Source of the DNA: DATFRY01 sp035489015
GTDB lineage: Bacteria > Myxococcota_A > Polyangia > Haliangiales > Haliangiaceae
Length of the DNA: 64,000 nt
Reading direction: 5' to 3'
NCBI GenBank assembly: GCA_035489015.1
Contig: DATHKR010000083.1
Location: 1-64,000 of the forward strand
Under the pieces are notes generated by a model. That model ran no database searches, was not told the origin of the DNA, and saw only the letters and a list, made by a program, of their open reading frames with translations. The stretch's first letter is position 1. Each line of letters opens with the position of its first letter. The translations under genes and the position numbers were made by a program. Positions 20,692 to 29,597 of the stretch are shown here, one piece after another.

Positions 20692-22499
20692 CCGACCGCG
20701 AACTGTCGCTCGACCAGCCGGCGGTAGAGGCCATCCAGCGCGACCAGCTCGTCGTGCCGGCCGGTCTCGATGACGCGCCCGCCGTCGATGACCAGCACCC
20801 GGTCCGCGCTGCGCACCGTCGACAGGCGATGAGCGATGACCAGGGTGGTGCGCCCCTCCATCAGGCGATCGAGCGCCTCGACCACCAGGTGCTCGACCTG
20901 GGCGTCGAGCGCGCTGGTCGCCTCGTCGAGGATGAGGATGCGCGGATCCTTCAGCAGCGCGCGCGCGATCGCGATGCGCTGCTTCTGCCCTCCTGACAGC
21001 AGCACGCCGCGCTCGCCGACCAGCGTGTCGTAGCCGGACGGGAAGCCGGCGATGAAGCCGTCGGCGTTGGCCGCGCGCGCCGCCGCCTCGACCTCCTCGC
21101 GGCCGGCCTCGGGGCGGCCGTAGCGGATGTTCTCCGCGATGCTGGTCGAGAACAGGAGCGGCTCCTGCGCGACCAGGCCGATCTGCCGGCGCAGCCAGCC
21201 CGGATCCAGCTCGCGCAGATCATGTCCGTCGAGCCTCGCCACCCCGCTGGCCGGGTCGTAGAAGCGGAGCAGGAGCGCCGCGATGGTCGACTTGCCGGCG
21301 CCGGACGGCCCGACCAGCGCGACCACCTCGCCCGGCTCGATGCGGAGCGACAGGCCGCTCAGGACATCGGTGTCGGGCCGGCTCGGGTAGCGGAACTCGA
21401 CCGCGTCGAGCTCGACCGCGCCGGCGACCGCGTCGAGGATCAGCCCGCCGCGGGTCGGCATGACCGGCTCGCGGTCGAGGAGCTCGAACACGCGCTCGGC
21501 CGCGCCCAGCGCGCGCAGGAAGTCGGCCCACAGGTCGGCGACCGCGCCCAGCGAGAACCCGACCAGGAGGGTGTAGACCAGGAACGAGGTCAGGTCGCCG
21601 ACCGAGAGCTGCCCGCGCGCGACCAGCGAGCCGCCGTACCAGAACACCAGCGCGGCCGACGCGTAGCCGGCGAACGAGGTGGCGGTCATGAACACCGACG
21701 ACGCGGCGATCCGGCTCCGGGCCAGCGCCAGCGCGCGGGCGATCGCGCCGCCGTAGCGGGCCTCCTCCGCCTCCTCGGCGGCGAACGCGCGCACGGTGCG
21801 CACGCCGGCGATGCTCTCCTCGGCCACCGCCTGACCCTCGGCGATCGCGTCCTGGACCTTGCGGGCCAGGCGGCGGATGCGGCGGCCGTACACCACCGCG
21901 CCGATGGCGATGATCGGCACCACCGCGAGGATGACCAGGGTGAGGCGCGGCGAGGTGTAGATGAGCAGCGCGACGCCGCCGGCCAGCTGGATGAAGTTGC
22001 GCAGCCCCCACGAGATGTTGGCGCTGACCGCGCTCTGCAGGGTCGTGGTGTCGGAGGCCAGCCGGCTGGTGAGATCGCCGGTCCGCTCCAGGTCGAAGAA
22101 GGCGATCTCCTGGGACAGGATCGCGCGGTAGAGGTCGCGGCGGACCCGGGTGATGACCCGCTCGCCCGCCAGCATGAACAGGAAGAAGCGGAGCCCCATG
22201 GCCAGCGCCGAGACCAGCGCGATCGCGGCCATCGCCAGCGCGACCAACTGGAGCAGGCTCGCCTTGCTGATGTCGCCGGCCCAGCCGGGCGCCTTGCCCA
22301 TCGCCGCGTCGATCACCACGCGGATCCCCTGTGGGTAGATGAGCGACGCGGCCGAGCCGATGAGCAGGAAGACGAGACCCGCGCCGAGCAGACGGGCCTC
22401 GGGCCGGGCCAGGCGGATCAGGCGCATCGCGGTGACCGAGCGAGGGCGGCGGCGCGGGGCCGACGCCTGGTCCGGCGCCGGAGTGGGTGTGGACGACAC
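20688..22499 (-). CDS. ABC exporter, fused permease and ATPase (MsbA/lipid-type)
   Basis: 603 residues, a half-transporter working as a homodimer. Six membrane helices in residues 40-330, then an ATPase domain with Walker A GPSGAGKST near 395, signature LSGGQKQRIAIARALL and Walker B ILILDEATSALD, followed by the switch His in VIAHRL. The family exports lipids, peptides or drugs; no neighbouring substrate gene points to one. GTG start with TACTCT 7 nt before it (leaderless). Confidence 0.93.
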   Translation of the reverse strand: MSSTPTPAPDQASAPRRRPRSVTAMRLIRLARPEARLLGAGLVFLLIGSAASLIYPQGIRVVIDAAMGKAPGWAGDISKASLLQLVALAMAAIALVSALAMGLRFFLFMLAGERVITRVRRDLYRAILSQEIAFFDLERTGDLTSRLASDTTTLQSAVSANISWGLRNFIQLAGGVALLIYTSPRLTLVILAVVPIIAIGAVVYGRRIRRLARKVQDAIAEGQAVAEESIAGVRTVRAFAAEEAEEARYGGAIARALALARSRIAASSVFMTATSFAGYASAALVFWYGGSLVARGQLSVGDLTSFLVYTLLVGFSLGAVADLWADFLRALGAAERVFELLDREPVMPTRGGLILDAVAGAVELDAVEFRYPSRPDTDVLSGLSLRIEPGEVVALVGPSGAGKSTIAALLLRFYDPASGVARLDGHDLRELDPGWLRRQIGLVAQEPLLFSTSIAENIRYGRPEAGREEVEAAARAANADGFIAGFPSGYDTLVGERGVLLSGGQKQRIAIARALLKDPRILILDEATSALDAQVEHLVVEALDRLMEGRTTLVIAHRLSTVRSADRVLVIDGGRVIETGRHDELVALDGLYRRLVERQFAVG

Positions 22500-22506
22500 G
22501 GCGCGA

Positions 22507-22512
22507 AGAGTA
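22507..22512 (-). promoter_or_regulatory. -10 box TACTCT of the ABC exporter, leaderless
   Basis: TACTCT on the minus strand, 7 nt before GTG 22499. Confidence 0.5.
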
Positions 22513-22773
22513 GCGCGCCGACGAACCGGCCACGGGCTCAGTGGACAGACCGAAGCCGCCCCGGCGATCCGGATATGCCCGCGCCGTCTGAGAAATCAGC
22601 GACGGGAGAACGTTCAGACCGCAAACGAGAGGTCCCGCCCACGTGGTTCACCCCCAGCTGAGGCGGCGGGACGGAGGTGCCGAGAGGTGGAACGGTCGAC
22701 CTACACCGCGGCACATCGACCGACTCGCTGCCGGTCTGTAAGCGCCCGGGATGTTCGACGAAATGCCGAATGC

Positions 22774-22787
22774 GGGCGCGAGCTTGC
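22774..22787 (+). promoter_or_regulatory. possible sigma54 promoter of the metzincin gene
   Basis: GG-N10-GC (GGGCGCGAGCTTGC) matches the invariant -24/-12 core of sigma54 promoters, with TTGC at -12. Predicted start near 22799 would give a ~95-nt leader that contains the inverted repeat at 22835-22875. The rest of 22513-22893 shows no gene. Weak on its own because GG-N10-GC is frequent in GC-rich DNA. Confidence 0.35.
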
Positions 22788-22834
22788 GCTCCATCGAGCC
22801 GGTTCGACGCAATGTGGCACCGAACTTGATGACT

Positions 22835-22875
22835 AGCTGGTCATTCGAGACGGCTCCCACGAAGGGAGACCAGCT
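22835..22875 (+). repeat. nested inverted repeat in the metzincin leader, just before the RBS
   Basis: Outer arms AGCTGGTC (22835-22842) and GACCAGCT (22868-22875) pair perfectly. Inside, CTCCC (22854-22858) and GGGAG (22864-22868) can form a competing hairpin. The strong RBS AGGAGGTGA at 22881-22889 follows directly. It may be an operator or an mRNA stability/translation element. Confidence 0.6.
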
Positions 22876-22893
22876 CCTACAGGAGGTGAAGTG

Positions 22894-24063
22894 ATGTCCG
22901 TGTTGCGCTCCGCACCCTTCCTCGTTCTCTTGCTCGCCGCAGCATGCGGTCCCTCTGCGGAAGAGGAGGTGGGCGCGAACAGCCCGGACATCTCGTTCGA
23001 CGAGTTCGAGGCGCAGACCTATCACGAGCAATGGGAGCACGGCGTCTACATCGTCAACGGTGACAGCCCGGTGGTCGACAGCAAGGCGCTGCGCGAGGTC
23101 TATGACCTCATCTACGGCGCCGACAAGCTCATCGTCCACTCGCCGGGCGGCGTGGACGCGGTCTGGTCCGAGGAGCAGAAGCTGAACCTCACCTACTGCG
23201 TCAGCGACAACTTCGGCGAGTTCAAGGACGACGTCATCGCCGCGCTCGAGGCCGCCACCGACAACGCCTGGGAGACCGCGGCCAACGTCAACTTCATCCA
23301 CGTCCCGGAGGAGGACGCCGCCTGCGACGCCAGCAACGAGAACGTCGTGTTCGACGTCGGCCTGGTGTTCAACCAGCCGTACCTGGCCCGCGCGTTCTTC
23401 CCCGACCAGAGCCGCGAGACCCGCAACGTGTTCGTCGATCAGTCGTCGTTCGAGCAGAGCGACGTGCCGCTGGCCGGCATCCTGACCCACGAGCTCGGCC
23501 ACTCGCTCGGCTTCCGGCACGAGCACACCCGCCCCGAGGCCGGCACCTGCTTCGAGGACAACGAGTGGCGCGAGCTGACCGAGTACGACTCGGCCTCGAC
23601 GATGCACTACCCGCAGTGCAACGGCACCGGCACCGACCTGTCGCTCACCCAGCTCGACCGCGACGGCGCGGCCTCGCTGTACGGCGCGCCCGGCTCGAAC
23701 CCGGACCCCGACCCGCAGCCGGAGCCGGATCCCGACCCGCAGCCGGACCCGGGCGGCACCCCGCGCACCGACTCCGCGACGAGCACCATCGCCACCGACG
23801 AGCTCCAGCGCTTCGACCCGCTCTCGGTCGTGCCCGGCTCCGAGCTGACCGTCGACATGAGCGGCAGCGGCGACCCCGACCTCTACGTCCGCTTCGGCGC
23901 CGAGCCCGACTTCAACGCGTTCGACTGCCGCCCGTTCGTGGAGGGACCGGACGAGAGCTGCGTCCTCACCGTCCCCGAGGGTGAGTCGCAGGCGTTCATC
24001 ATGGTGCACGGCTTCGCCGCCGGCGAGTACGCCTTCGATGTGAGCTGGGTCGAGCCGAACTGA
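22894..24063 (+). CDS. secreted metzincin-type zinc protease lipoprotein with PPC-like domain
   Basis: 389 residues from ATG 22894, which is best spaced from the RBS; GTG 22891 is too close. Lipobox LLLAAAC makes it a lipoprotein. The extended zinc motif HELGHSLGFRHEH near residue 200 and Met-turn STMHYP near 227 define a metzincin (astacin/matrixin-like or a bacterial relative). A Pro-Asp linker (PDPDPQPEPDPDPQ) leads to a C-terminal ~100-residue beta domain with FDPLSVVPGSELTVDMSGSG and DPDLYVRFG, typical of pre-peptidase C-terminal (PPC) domains. It is probably a surface or secreted protease used in feeding on macromolecules or prey. Confidence 0.92.
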   Translation: MSVLRSAPFLVLLLAAACGPSAEEEVGANSPDISFDEFEAQTYHEQWEHGVYIVNGDSPVVDSKALREVYDLIYGADKLIVHSPGGVDAVWSEEQKLNLTYCVSDNFGEFKDDVIAALEAATDNAWETAANVNFIHVPEEDAACDASNENVVFDVGLVFNQPYLARAFFPDQSRETRNVFVDQSSFEQSDVPLAGILTHELGHSLGFRHEHTRPEAGTCFEDNEWRELTEYDSASTMHYPQCNGTGTDLSLTQLDRDGAASLYGAPGSNPDPDPQPEPDPDPQPDPGGTPRTDSATSTIATDELQRFDPLSVVPGSELTVDMSGSGDPDLYVRFGAEPDFNAFDCRPFVEGPDESCVLTVPEGESQAFIMVHGFAAGEYAFDVSWVEPN

Positions 24064-24218
24064 GCTCGGTCGACGCGGCTGGTTCAAAGGAGCGCGGCGG
24101 CGCGGCTGTGAACCGCGAGACACGCAGGCCATCTGCGGATCTCGCAGGGACCGGCCCGACGCCGCGTTTCGTATTTTTGATTCCGGCTGGTTAGGACCCA
24201 TCGTGAGGTTGCTTCGAG

Positions 24219-24234
24219 TGGCTCGGGCCTTGCT
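24219..24234 (+). promoter_or_regulatory. sigma54-type promoter of the YXWGXW gene
   Basis: TGGCTCGGGCCTTGCT matches the -24/-12 consensus (TGGC-N7-TTGCT) very well. Predicted start near 24246, then AGGAGG at 24254-24259 and ATG at 24266. The preceding 24064-24218 carries no gene and no copy of the upstream elements found at 28719 and 30664. Confidence 0.65.
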
Positions 24235-24265
24235 CTAGGATCCGGTCACTCAAAGGAGGAACGAG

Positions 24266-25102
24266 ATGGTGGGTCGTGTATTTCTCATCCTGGCGGCGCT
24301 CGCCGCGCCGCTCAGCGTGGGCGTCAACGAAGCTCGAGCCGATGTGGGCCTGGTGGTCCACGTGGCGCCTCCTGCACCGCGGGACGTCGTGCCCGAGAGC
24401 CGTTACGGGTACGACTCCTGGGACAGCTACGACGGCTACAGCTACGACGGCTACGTGTACGTGCAGGGGCACTGGTCGTGGACCGGCTATCAGTGGAGCT
24501 GGGTCGACGGCTACTGGACCGAGGGTCGCCCCGGTTACGTGTGGGTCGATGGTTACTGGGGCTCGCGCGGCTACAACGAGTGGGGCTGGTCGGCGGGCCG
24601 CTGGGAGCGGATCCGCGCCGGTCATCACTGGCGCCCGGGCCGCTGGGGTCAGGTCGGCGGCCGCTGGCAATGGTCGCGGGGCTCGTGGATCCGCGCCCGG
24701 GCCGGCTACGACTGGGAGCCAGGCCGTTGGAGCCGCAACAACGGCCGCGTGGTGTGGAACGACGGCCGCTGGCGCGGGCAGAGTCAGCGCCGCTACTACC
24801 GGGACCACTCGGTGCGGCAGCCCGTGCGCGACCACCGCTACTGGAACCGCCAGCCGCAGCCGGCCCGCAACGACCACTGGCGCGACCGACGCGACCGGCG
24901 CGAGGACGTCCGCGATCACCGTGAAGACCGGCGCGACCGGCGCGAGGACGTGCGCGATCATCGCGAGGACCGCCGCGACCGCCGCACCAACAACGGGCCG
25001 CGCGATCGGCGCGAGGACGTGCGCGACCGGCGCGAGGACCGCCGCGATCACCGCGAGGACCGGCGCGACCGGCGCGAGGATCACCGCGATCGTCGGCATT
25101 AG
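24266..25102 (+). CDS. secreted YXWGXW-repeat protein with Arg-Asp-rich repeat tail
   Basis: 278 residues. Signal peptide MVGRVFLILAALAAPLSVGVNEARA. Residues 70-180 hold many Trp/Tyr-rich repeats of the YXWGXW class (GHWSWTGYQWSWVDGYW; GYVWVDGYWGSRGYNEWGW; WEPGRWS). The final ~85 residues are tandem charged repeats (RRDRREDVRDHRED) encoded by a DNA repeat. YXWGXW proteins are abundant in Myxococcota and related bacteria; their role is unknown, probably envelope-associated. Good RBS and a sigma54-type promoter. The gene is followed by the 31-bp repeat array. Confidence 0.85.
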   Translation: MVGRVFLILAALAAPLSVGVNEARADVGLVVHVAPPAPRDVVPESRYGYDSWDSYDGYSYDGYVYVQGHWSWTGYQWSWVDGYWTEGRPGYVWVDGYWGSRGYNEWGWSAGRWERIRAGHHWRPGRWGQVGGRWQWSRGSWIRARAGYDWEPGRWSRNNGRVVWNDGRWRGQSQRRYYRDHSVRQPVRDHRYWNRQPQPARNDHWRDRRDRREDVRDHREDRRDRREDVRDHREDRRDRRTNNGPRDRREDVRDRREDRRDHREDRRDRREDHRDRRH

Positions 25103-25363
25103 CCGACGGAGCCCTTAGGGCGACGGAGGCTACCGGTCGAGCGGATCGGTTCCCGACGGAGCCCTTAGGCGACGGAGGCTACCGGTCGAGCGGATCGGTT
25201 CCCGACGGAGCCCGAAGGGCGACGGAGGCTACTGGTCGAGCGGATCGGTTCCCGACGGAGCCCGTAGGGCGACGGAGGCTACTTCCGGGCCGCCGACGAT
25301 CTCTCCGAGGTCGGCGCGGTTCGGGCACCAGCCCGACGGAGCCCGTAGGGCGACGGAGGCTAC
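25103..25363. repeat. five copies of a 30-31 bp repeat
   Basis: Copies start at 25103, 25153, 25202, 25252 and 25333. Each begins CCGACGGAGCCC and ends GGCGACGGAGGCTAC, with a short variable centre (TTA, GAA or GTA) and a GCCC/GGGC hairpin. Copies 1-4 are spaced 49-50 bp by an almost identical 19-bp spacer; copies 4 and 5 are separated by a 50-bp unrelated stretch. The repeat lies directly after the stop of the YXWGXW gene and before the HAD gene. The shape fits a dispersed palindromic (REP-like) element rather than CRISPR. Nothing else is seen to 25437. Confidence 0.9.
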
Positions 25364-25437
25364 CTTCGGGCGATCGGTTCGCCCGATGAGGACGCGGCCG
25401 GACCGGCACCATCGGTCCGGCCGTCTGCGATTGTGGT

Positions 25438-26295
25438 ATGGACCAGTGCTTGATCCCGGTCCGCGCGATCTTCGCCTCCGACGTGGACGGCACCCTGGTC
25501 GACCGCGACGACGGGATCCACCCGCGCGATCGGCGCGCCATCGCGCGCGCGCGCGAGCAGGGGGTGGCCTTCACCCTGGCCACCGGGCGGCTGACCACGC
25601 GCACCCACCCGGTCGCGCGCGCGCTGTCGCTCGACGCGCCGATGGTGTGCGCCGACGGCGGGATCATCGCGTGCGCCGCCACCGAGCGAGTCCTCAGCCG
25701 CCGCGCGATCGCGCTCGAGCACGTCGAGGCGATCCTCATCGCCTTTGCCGAGCACGAGCTGTCCAGCTTCGTCTTCACCCACGGCGCCATCCACTCGTGC
25801 GAGCGCGGCCGGGCCCACCACGGCTACGTGCAGGGCTGGGCCAGCGACATCACCACGCACAAGGACGTGCTGGTGGCCGAGGCGTGGCGGGGCGACGCCG
25901 AGGCGACCGTCATGGTCGTCGGCATCGGCACCGACGAGGCGATCGGCCGGGTCGAGGCGCTGCTCGCGGCGCTGGACGGCCACGTCGATGCGCTCACCTT
26001 CACCAGCTCCGGGCATCGCGTGATCCGCCTGGTGTCGCGCGGGACCAGCAAGGGGGCCGCGCTGGCCGACGTGGCCCAGCGGCTGGGGGTCGCGCGCGAG
26101 CGGGTGGCGGTGATCGGCGACTGGTACAACGATCTGCCGATGTTCGACTGGGCGGCCCGCTCGTTCGCCATGCCGCATGCCCCCGACGAGGTCAAGGCAG
26201 CGGCGACCGACGTCCTCGGGGACGGCGCGTGCGGGCGCGGCGCGATCGCCGAGGCGCTCGAGGCGTGGCTGGACCAGCTCGACCGCGGGTCGTGA
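25438..26295 (+). CDS. HAD-superfamily Cof-type phosphatase
   Basis: 285 residues. HAD motif I FASDVDGTLVDRDDGIHPRD near residue 11, motif II FTLATGR, Lys motif SKGAALADV and motif IV VIGDWYNDLPMF. The large insertion between motifs II and III is the Cof (C2b) cap. It probably hydrolyses small phosphorylated metabolites such as sugar phosphates. The start is uncertain: ATG 25438 or TTG 25450. Tandem repeats precede it. Confidence 0.88.
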   Translation: MDQCLIPVRAIFASDVDGTLVDRDDGIHPRDRRAIARAREQGVAFTLATGRLTTRTHPVARALSLDAPMVCADGGIIACAATERVLSRRAIALEHVEAILIAFAEHELSSFVFTHGAIHSCERGRAHHGYVQGWASDITTHKDVLVAEAWRGDAEATVMVVGIGTDEAIGRVEALLAALDGHVDALTFTSSGHRVIRLVSRGTSKGAALADVAQRLGVARERVAVIGDWYNDLPMFDWAARSFAMPHAPDEVKAAATDVLGDGACGRGAIAEALEAWLDQLDRGS

Positions 26296-26334
26296 AGACG
26301 GCGGTGAAAGCGGCGCGGCCGGCCGCCGGATCGG

Positions 26335-26363
26335 CTGACGCCGGGCGGCTTGCCGGGTAGACT
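26335..26363 (+). promoter_or_regulatory. promoter of the LolC-like gene (CTGACG-N17-TAGACT)
   Basis: A good sigma70-type pair with 17-bp spacing. The -10 ends 9 nt before TTG 26373, so the mRNA is probably leaderless or nearly so. Confidence 0.6.
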
Positions 26364-26372
26364 GCAGCGGCT

Positions 26373-27770
<1,398 letters not shown>

Positions 27771-27773
27771 CGG

Positions 27774-27779
27774 TATAGT
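27774..27779 (+). promoter_or_regulatory. -10 box TATAGT of fabI, leaderless
   Basis: TATAGT ends 7 nt before the fabI ATG, placing the transcript start at or next to the start codon. It overlaps the intergenic gap after the LolC-like gene. Confidence 0.6.
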
Positions 27780-27786
27780 CCCGCGC

Positions 27787-28698
27787 ATGATCTCCATCGA
27801 TCTGCGCGGGAAGCGCGCCCTGGTCGCCGGCGTGGCCGACGACGGTGGTTTCGGCTTCGCGATCGCCAAGGCGCTGGCCGAGGCGGGCGCCACGGTCTGC
27901 GTCGGCACCTGGCCGCCGGCGATCGGCATCTTCACCACCATGCTGGCGCGCGGCAAGTTCGACGAGTCGCGCCGGATGAGCGACGGCAGCCTGCTCGAGT
28001 TCGAGAAGGTCTACGCGCTCGACGCCGACTTCGACACCGACGAGGACGTGCCGGCCGAGCTGAAGGCCAGCCGTCGCTACCGCGAGCACGGCGACGTGTC
28101 GATCGGCGGCATGGCCGCCAAGCTGCGCGCCGACTTCGGCGAGCCGTGCCTCGACGTGGTGGTGCACAGCCTGGCCAACGGGCCCGAGGTGAAGAAGCCG
28201 CTGCTCGAGACCAGCCGCAAGGGCTACCTGGCCGCGGTCGGGGTGTCGAGCTACTCGTACACGTCGATGGTGCAGCAGCTCGGCCCGATGGTGCGGCCGG
28301 GCGGCAGCTTCGTGGCGCTGACCTACCTGGCCAGCCAGCGAGTGGTGCCGGGCTACGGCGGCGGGATGTCGTCGGCCAAGGCCGCGCTCGAGTCGGACAC
28401 GCGGCTCCTGGCCTACGAGGCCGGGCGGCGGTGGGGCCACCGGGTCAACGTGATCTCGGCCGGGCCGTACGCATCGCGCGCCGCGTCGGCGATCGGCTTC
28501 ATCGACGACATGATCGACTACACCACGCGCAACGCGCCGCTGACCCGACGGCTCGAGTCGGAGGACGTCGGCCACACCGCGGCGTTCCTGGCCAGCCCGC
28601 TCGCGACCGCGATCACCGGCACCACGCTCTACGTCGACCTCGGCTACCACGCGATGGGCCTGGCGGTCGATCGCGAGGGCGCCCAGCCGAAGAGCTGA
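27787..28698 (+). CDS. fabI: enoyl-ACP reductase FabI, long plant/chlamydial-type
   Basis: 303 residues, longer than the ~260 of E. coli FabI. It carries the long insert near residue 80 (ALDADFDTDEDVPAEL) and the active-site segment VVPGYGGGMSSAKAALESD, with Tyr and Lys separated by seven residues as in plant enzymes. It should reduce trans-2-enoyl-ACP with NADH, the last step of the fatty-acid elongation cycle. The sequence as I recall it is closest to plant ENR (MOD1). Leaderless start. Confidence 0.94.
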   Translation: MISIDLRGKRALVAGVADDGGFGFAIAKALAEAGATVCVGTWPPAIGIFTTMLARGKFDESRRMSDGSLLEFEKVYALDADFDTDEDVPAELKASRRYREHGDVSIGGMAAKLRADFGEPCLDVVVHSLANGPEVKKPLLETSRKGYLAAVGVSSYSYTSMVQQLGPMVRPGGSFVALTYLASQRVVPGYGGGMSSAKAALESDTRLLAYEAGRRWGHRVNVISAGPYASRAASAIGFIDDMIDYTTRNAPLTRRLESEDVGHTAAFLASPLATAITGTTLYVDLGYHAMGLAVDREGAQPKS

Positions 28699-28718
28699 GT
28701 CGCGGCGCAGCGGGGTCG

Positions 28719-28827
28719 CTGAAACAGCCCTGCATCGTTTCGATACCTGTAGCGGCACCGCCGGACGCCGTGGGAGGCGACCCGCGGCCGCGCACTTGTC
28801 GCCACATCCGAGCGGCCCGGCTCTTGC
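28719..28827 (+). promoter_or_regulatory. sigma54-type promoter with tandem upstream elements, before the trypsin-like gene
   Basis: Core GG at 28814-28815 and TTGCT around 28824-28828 (GG-N10-GC). Upstream: CTGAAACAGCCCTG at 28719, CTGTAGCGGCACC at 28747 and GCACTTG at 28792. The same blocks occur with identical spacing before the Flp pilin gene (30664-30772). The first element contains the palindrome-like CTG-WW-ACAG. Predicted start near 28839 leaves almost no leader before ATG 28842. Confidence 0.65.
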
Positions 28828-28841
28828 TCATTGGGCCCGCC

Positions 28842-29597
28842 ATGAGAAACGCGGCGGGACATGTTCTGGTCGGCGCGCTCTGCGCGCTCTCCTGGTCGTG
28901 CAGCGAGGAACCGTTCGACGAGGGCTCCTCCGGCCAGGAGATCCGCGGCGGGCGCGCGCGCGACGATCACCCTGAGGTCGCGCAGATGTTCCAGAACATC
29001 AAGAACCACGACCAGTGGTTCGCGTGCACCGCGACCCTCATCGACCGCAAGATCGCGATCACCGCCGGTCACTGCGTCGAGTACCGAAACCAGGACCGCA
29101 AGGGCAACTACGGCTACCTCGAGGTCCGGACCCGCAACTCGACCGGCGGCATCCAGACTCACCGCTACCAGATCGACGGGTACCACAACTTCGACGGCGC
29201 GCCGCACAACGTCAGCGGCGACCCGGACGACGTCGGCCTCATCCGGTTGAAGAGCGCGGTCCCGTGCAGCGTCGCGCACCCGGCCCGGCTCAGCAGGAAC
29301 GGCCCGTCGAACGGCACGGTCGTCTCGCGCTGGGGCTACGGCGTGTGCAACGGCGAGGTGGCGCGCAAGCGGGTCAGGCACTTCCGGCGCGGCGGCGAGA
29401 CTCACATGCTGTGCCACGGCGACTCGGGCGGGCCGACCCTCGATCCGGACGGCCGCGTCTACCAGATCAACAGCGGCGGCTCGCCCGACGGGCTGTCCGC
29501 CGACGAGGCGCCGCAGGACGGCGTCGCGCGGGTCGGCAAGGAGTGGAACGGGATCCAGCGAATGCTCGACCTCTGGGGCCGCGCGGGGGGCTGCTGA
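28842..29597 (+). CDS. trypsin-like serine protease lipoprotein
   Basis: 251 residues. Signal with lipobox LSWSC near residue 18. An IRGGRARD sequence resembles the activation site of trypsin zymogens (IxGG). Catalytic triad visible: His in ITAGHCVEY near 77, Asp in DDVGLIRL near 130, Ser in CHGDSGGPT near 195. It belongs to peptidase family S1. The start is fixed by the signal peptide; the upstream frame is the fabI shadow. It overlaps the next gene by one base (TGATG). Its promoter elements match those of the Tad locus. Confidence 0.9.
   Translation: MRNAAGHVLVGALCALSWSCSEEPFDEGSSGQEIRGGRARDDHPEVAQMFQNIKNHDQWFACTATLIDRKIAITAGHCVEYRNQDRKGNYGYLEVRTRNSTGGIQTHRYQIDGYHNFDGAPHNVSGDPDDVGLIRLKSAVPCSVAHPARLSRNGPSNGTVVSRWGYGVCNGEVARKRVRHFRRGGETHMLCHGDSGGPTLDPDGRVYQINSGGSPDGLSADEAPQDGVARVGKEWNGIQRMLDLWGRAGGC

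Noticed and set aside
25103..25363. CRISPR array
   Set aside because: Spacers are identical instead of unique and only 19 bp long; no cas genes are nearby.
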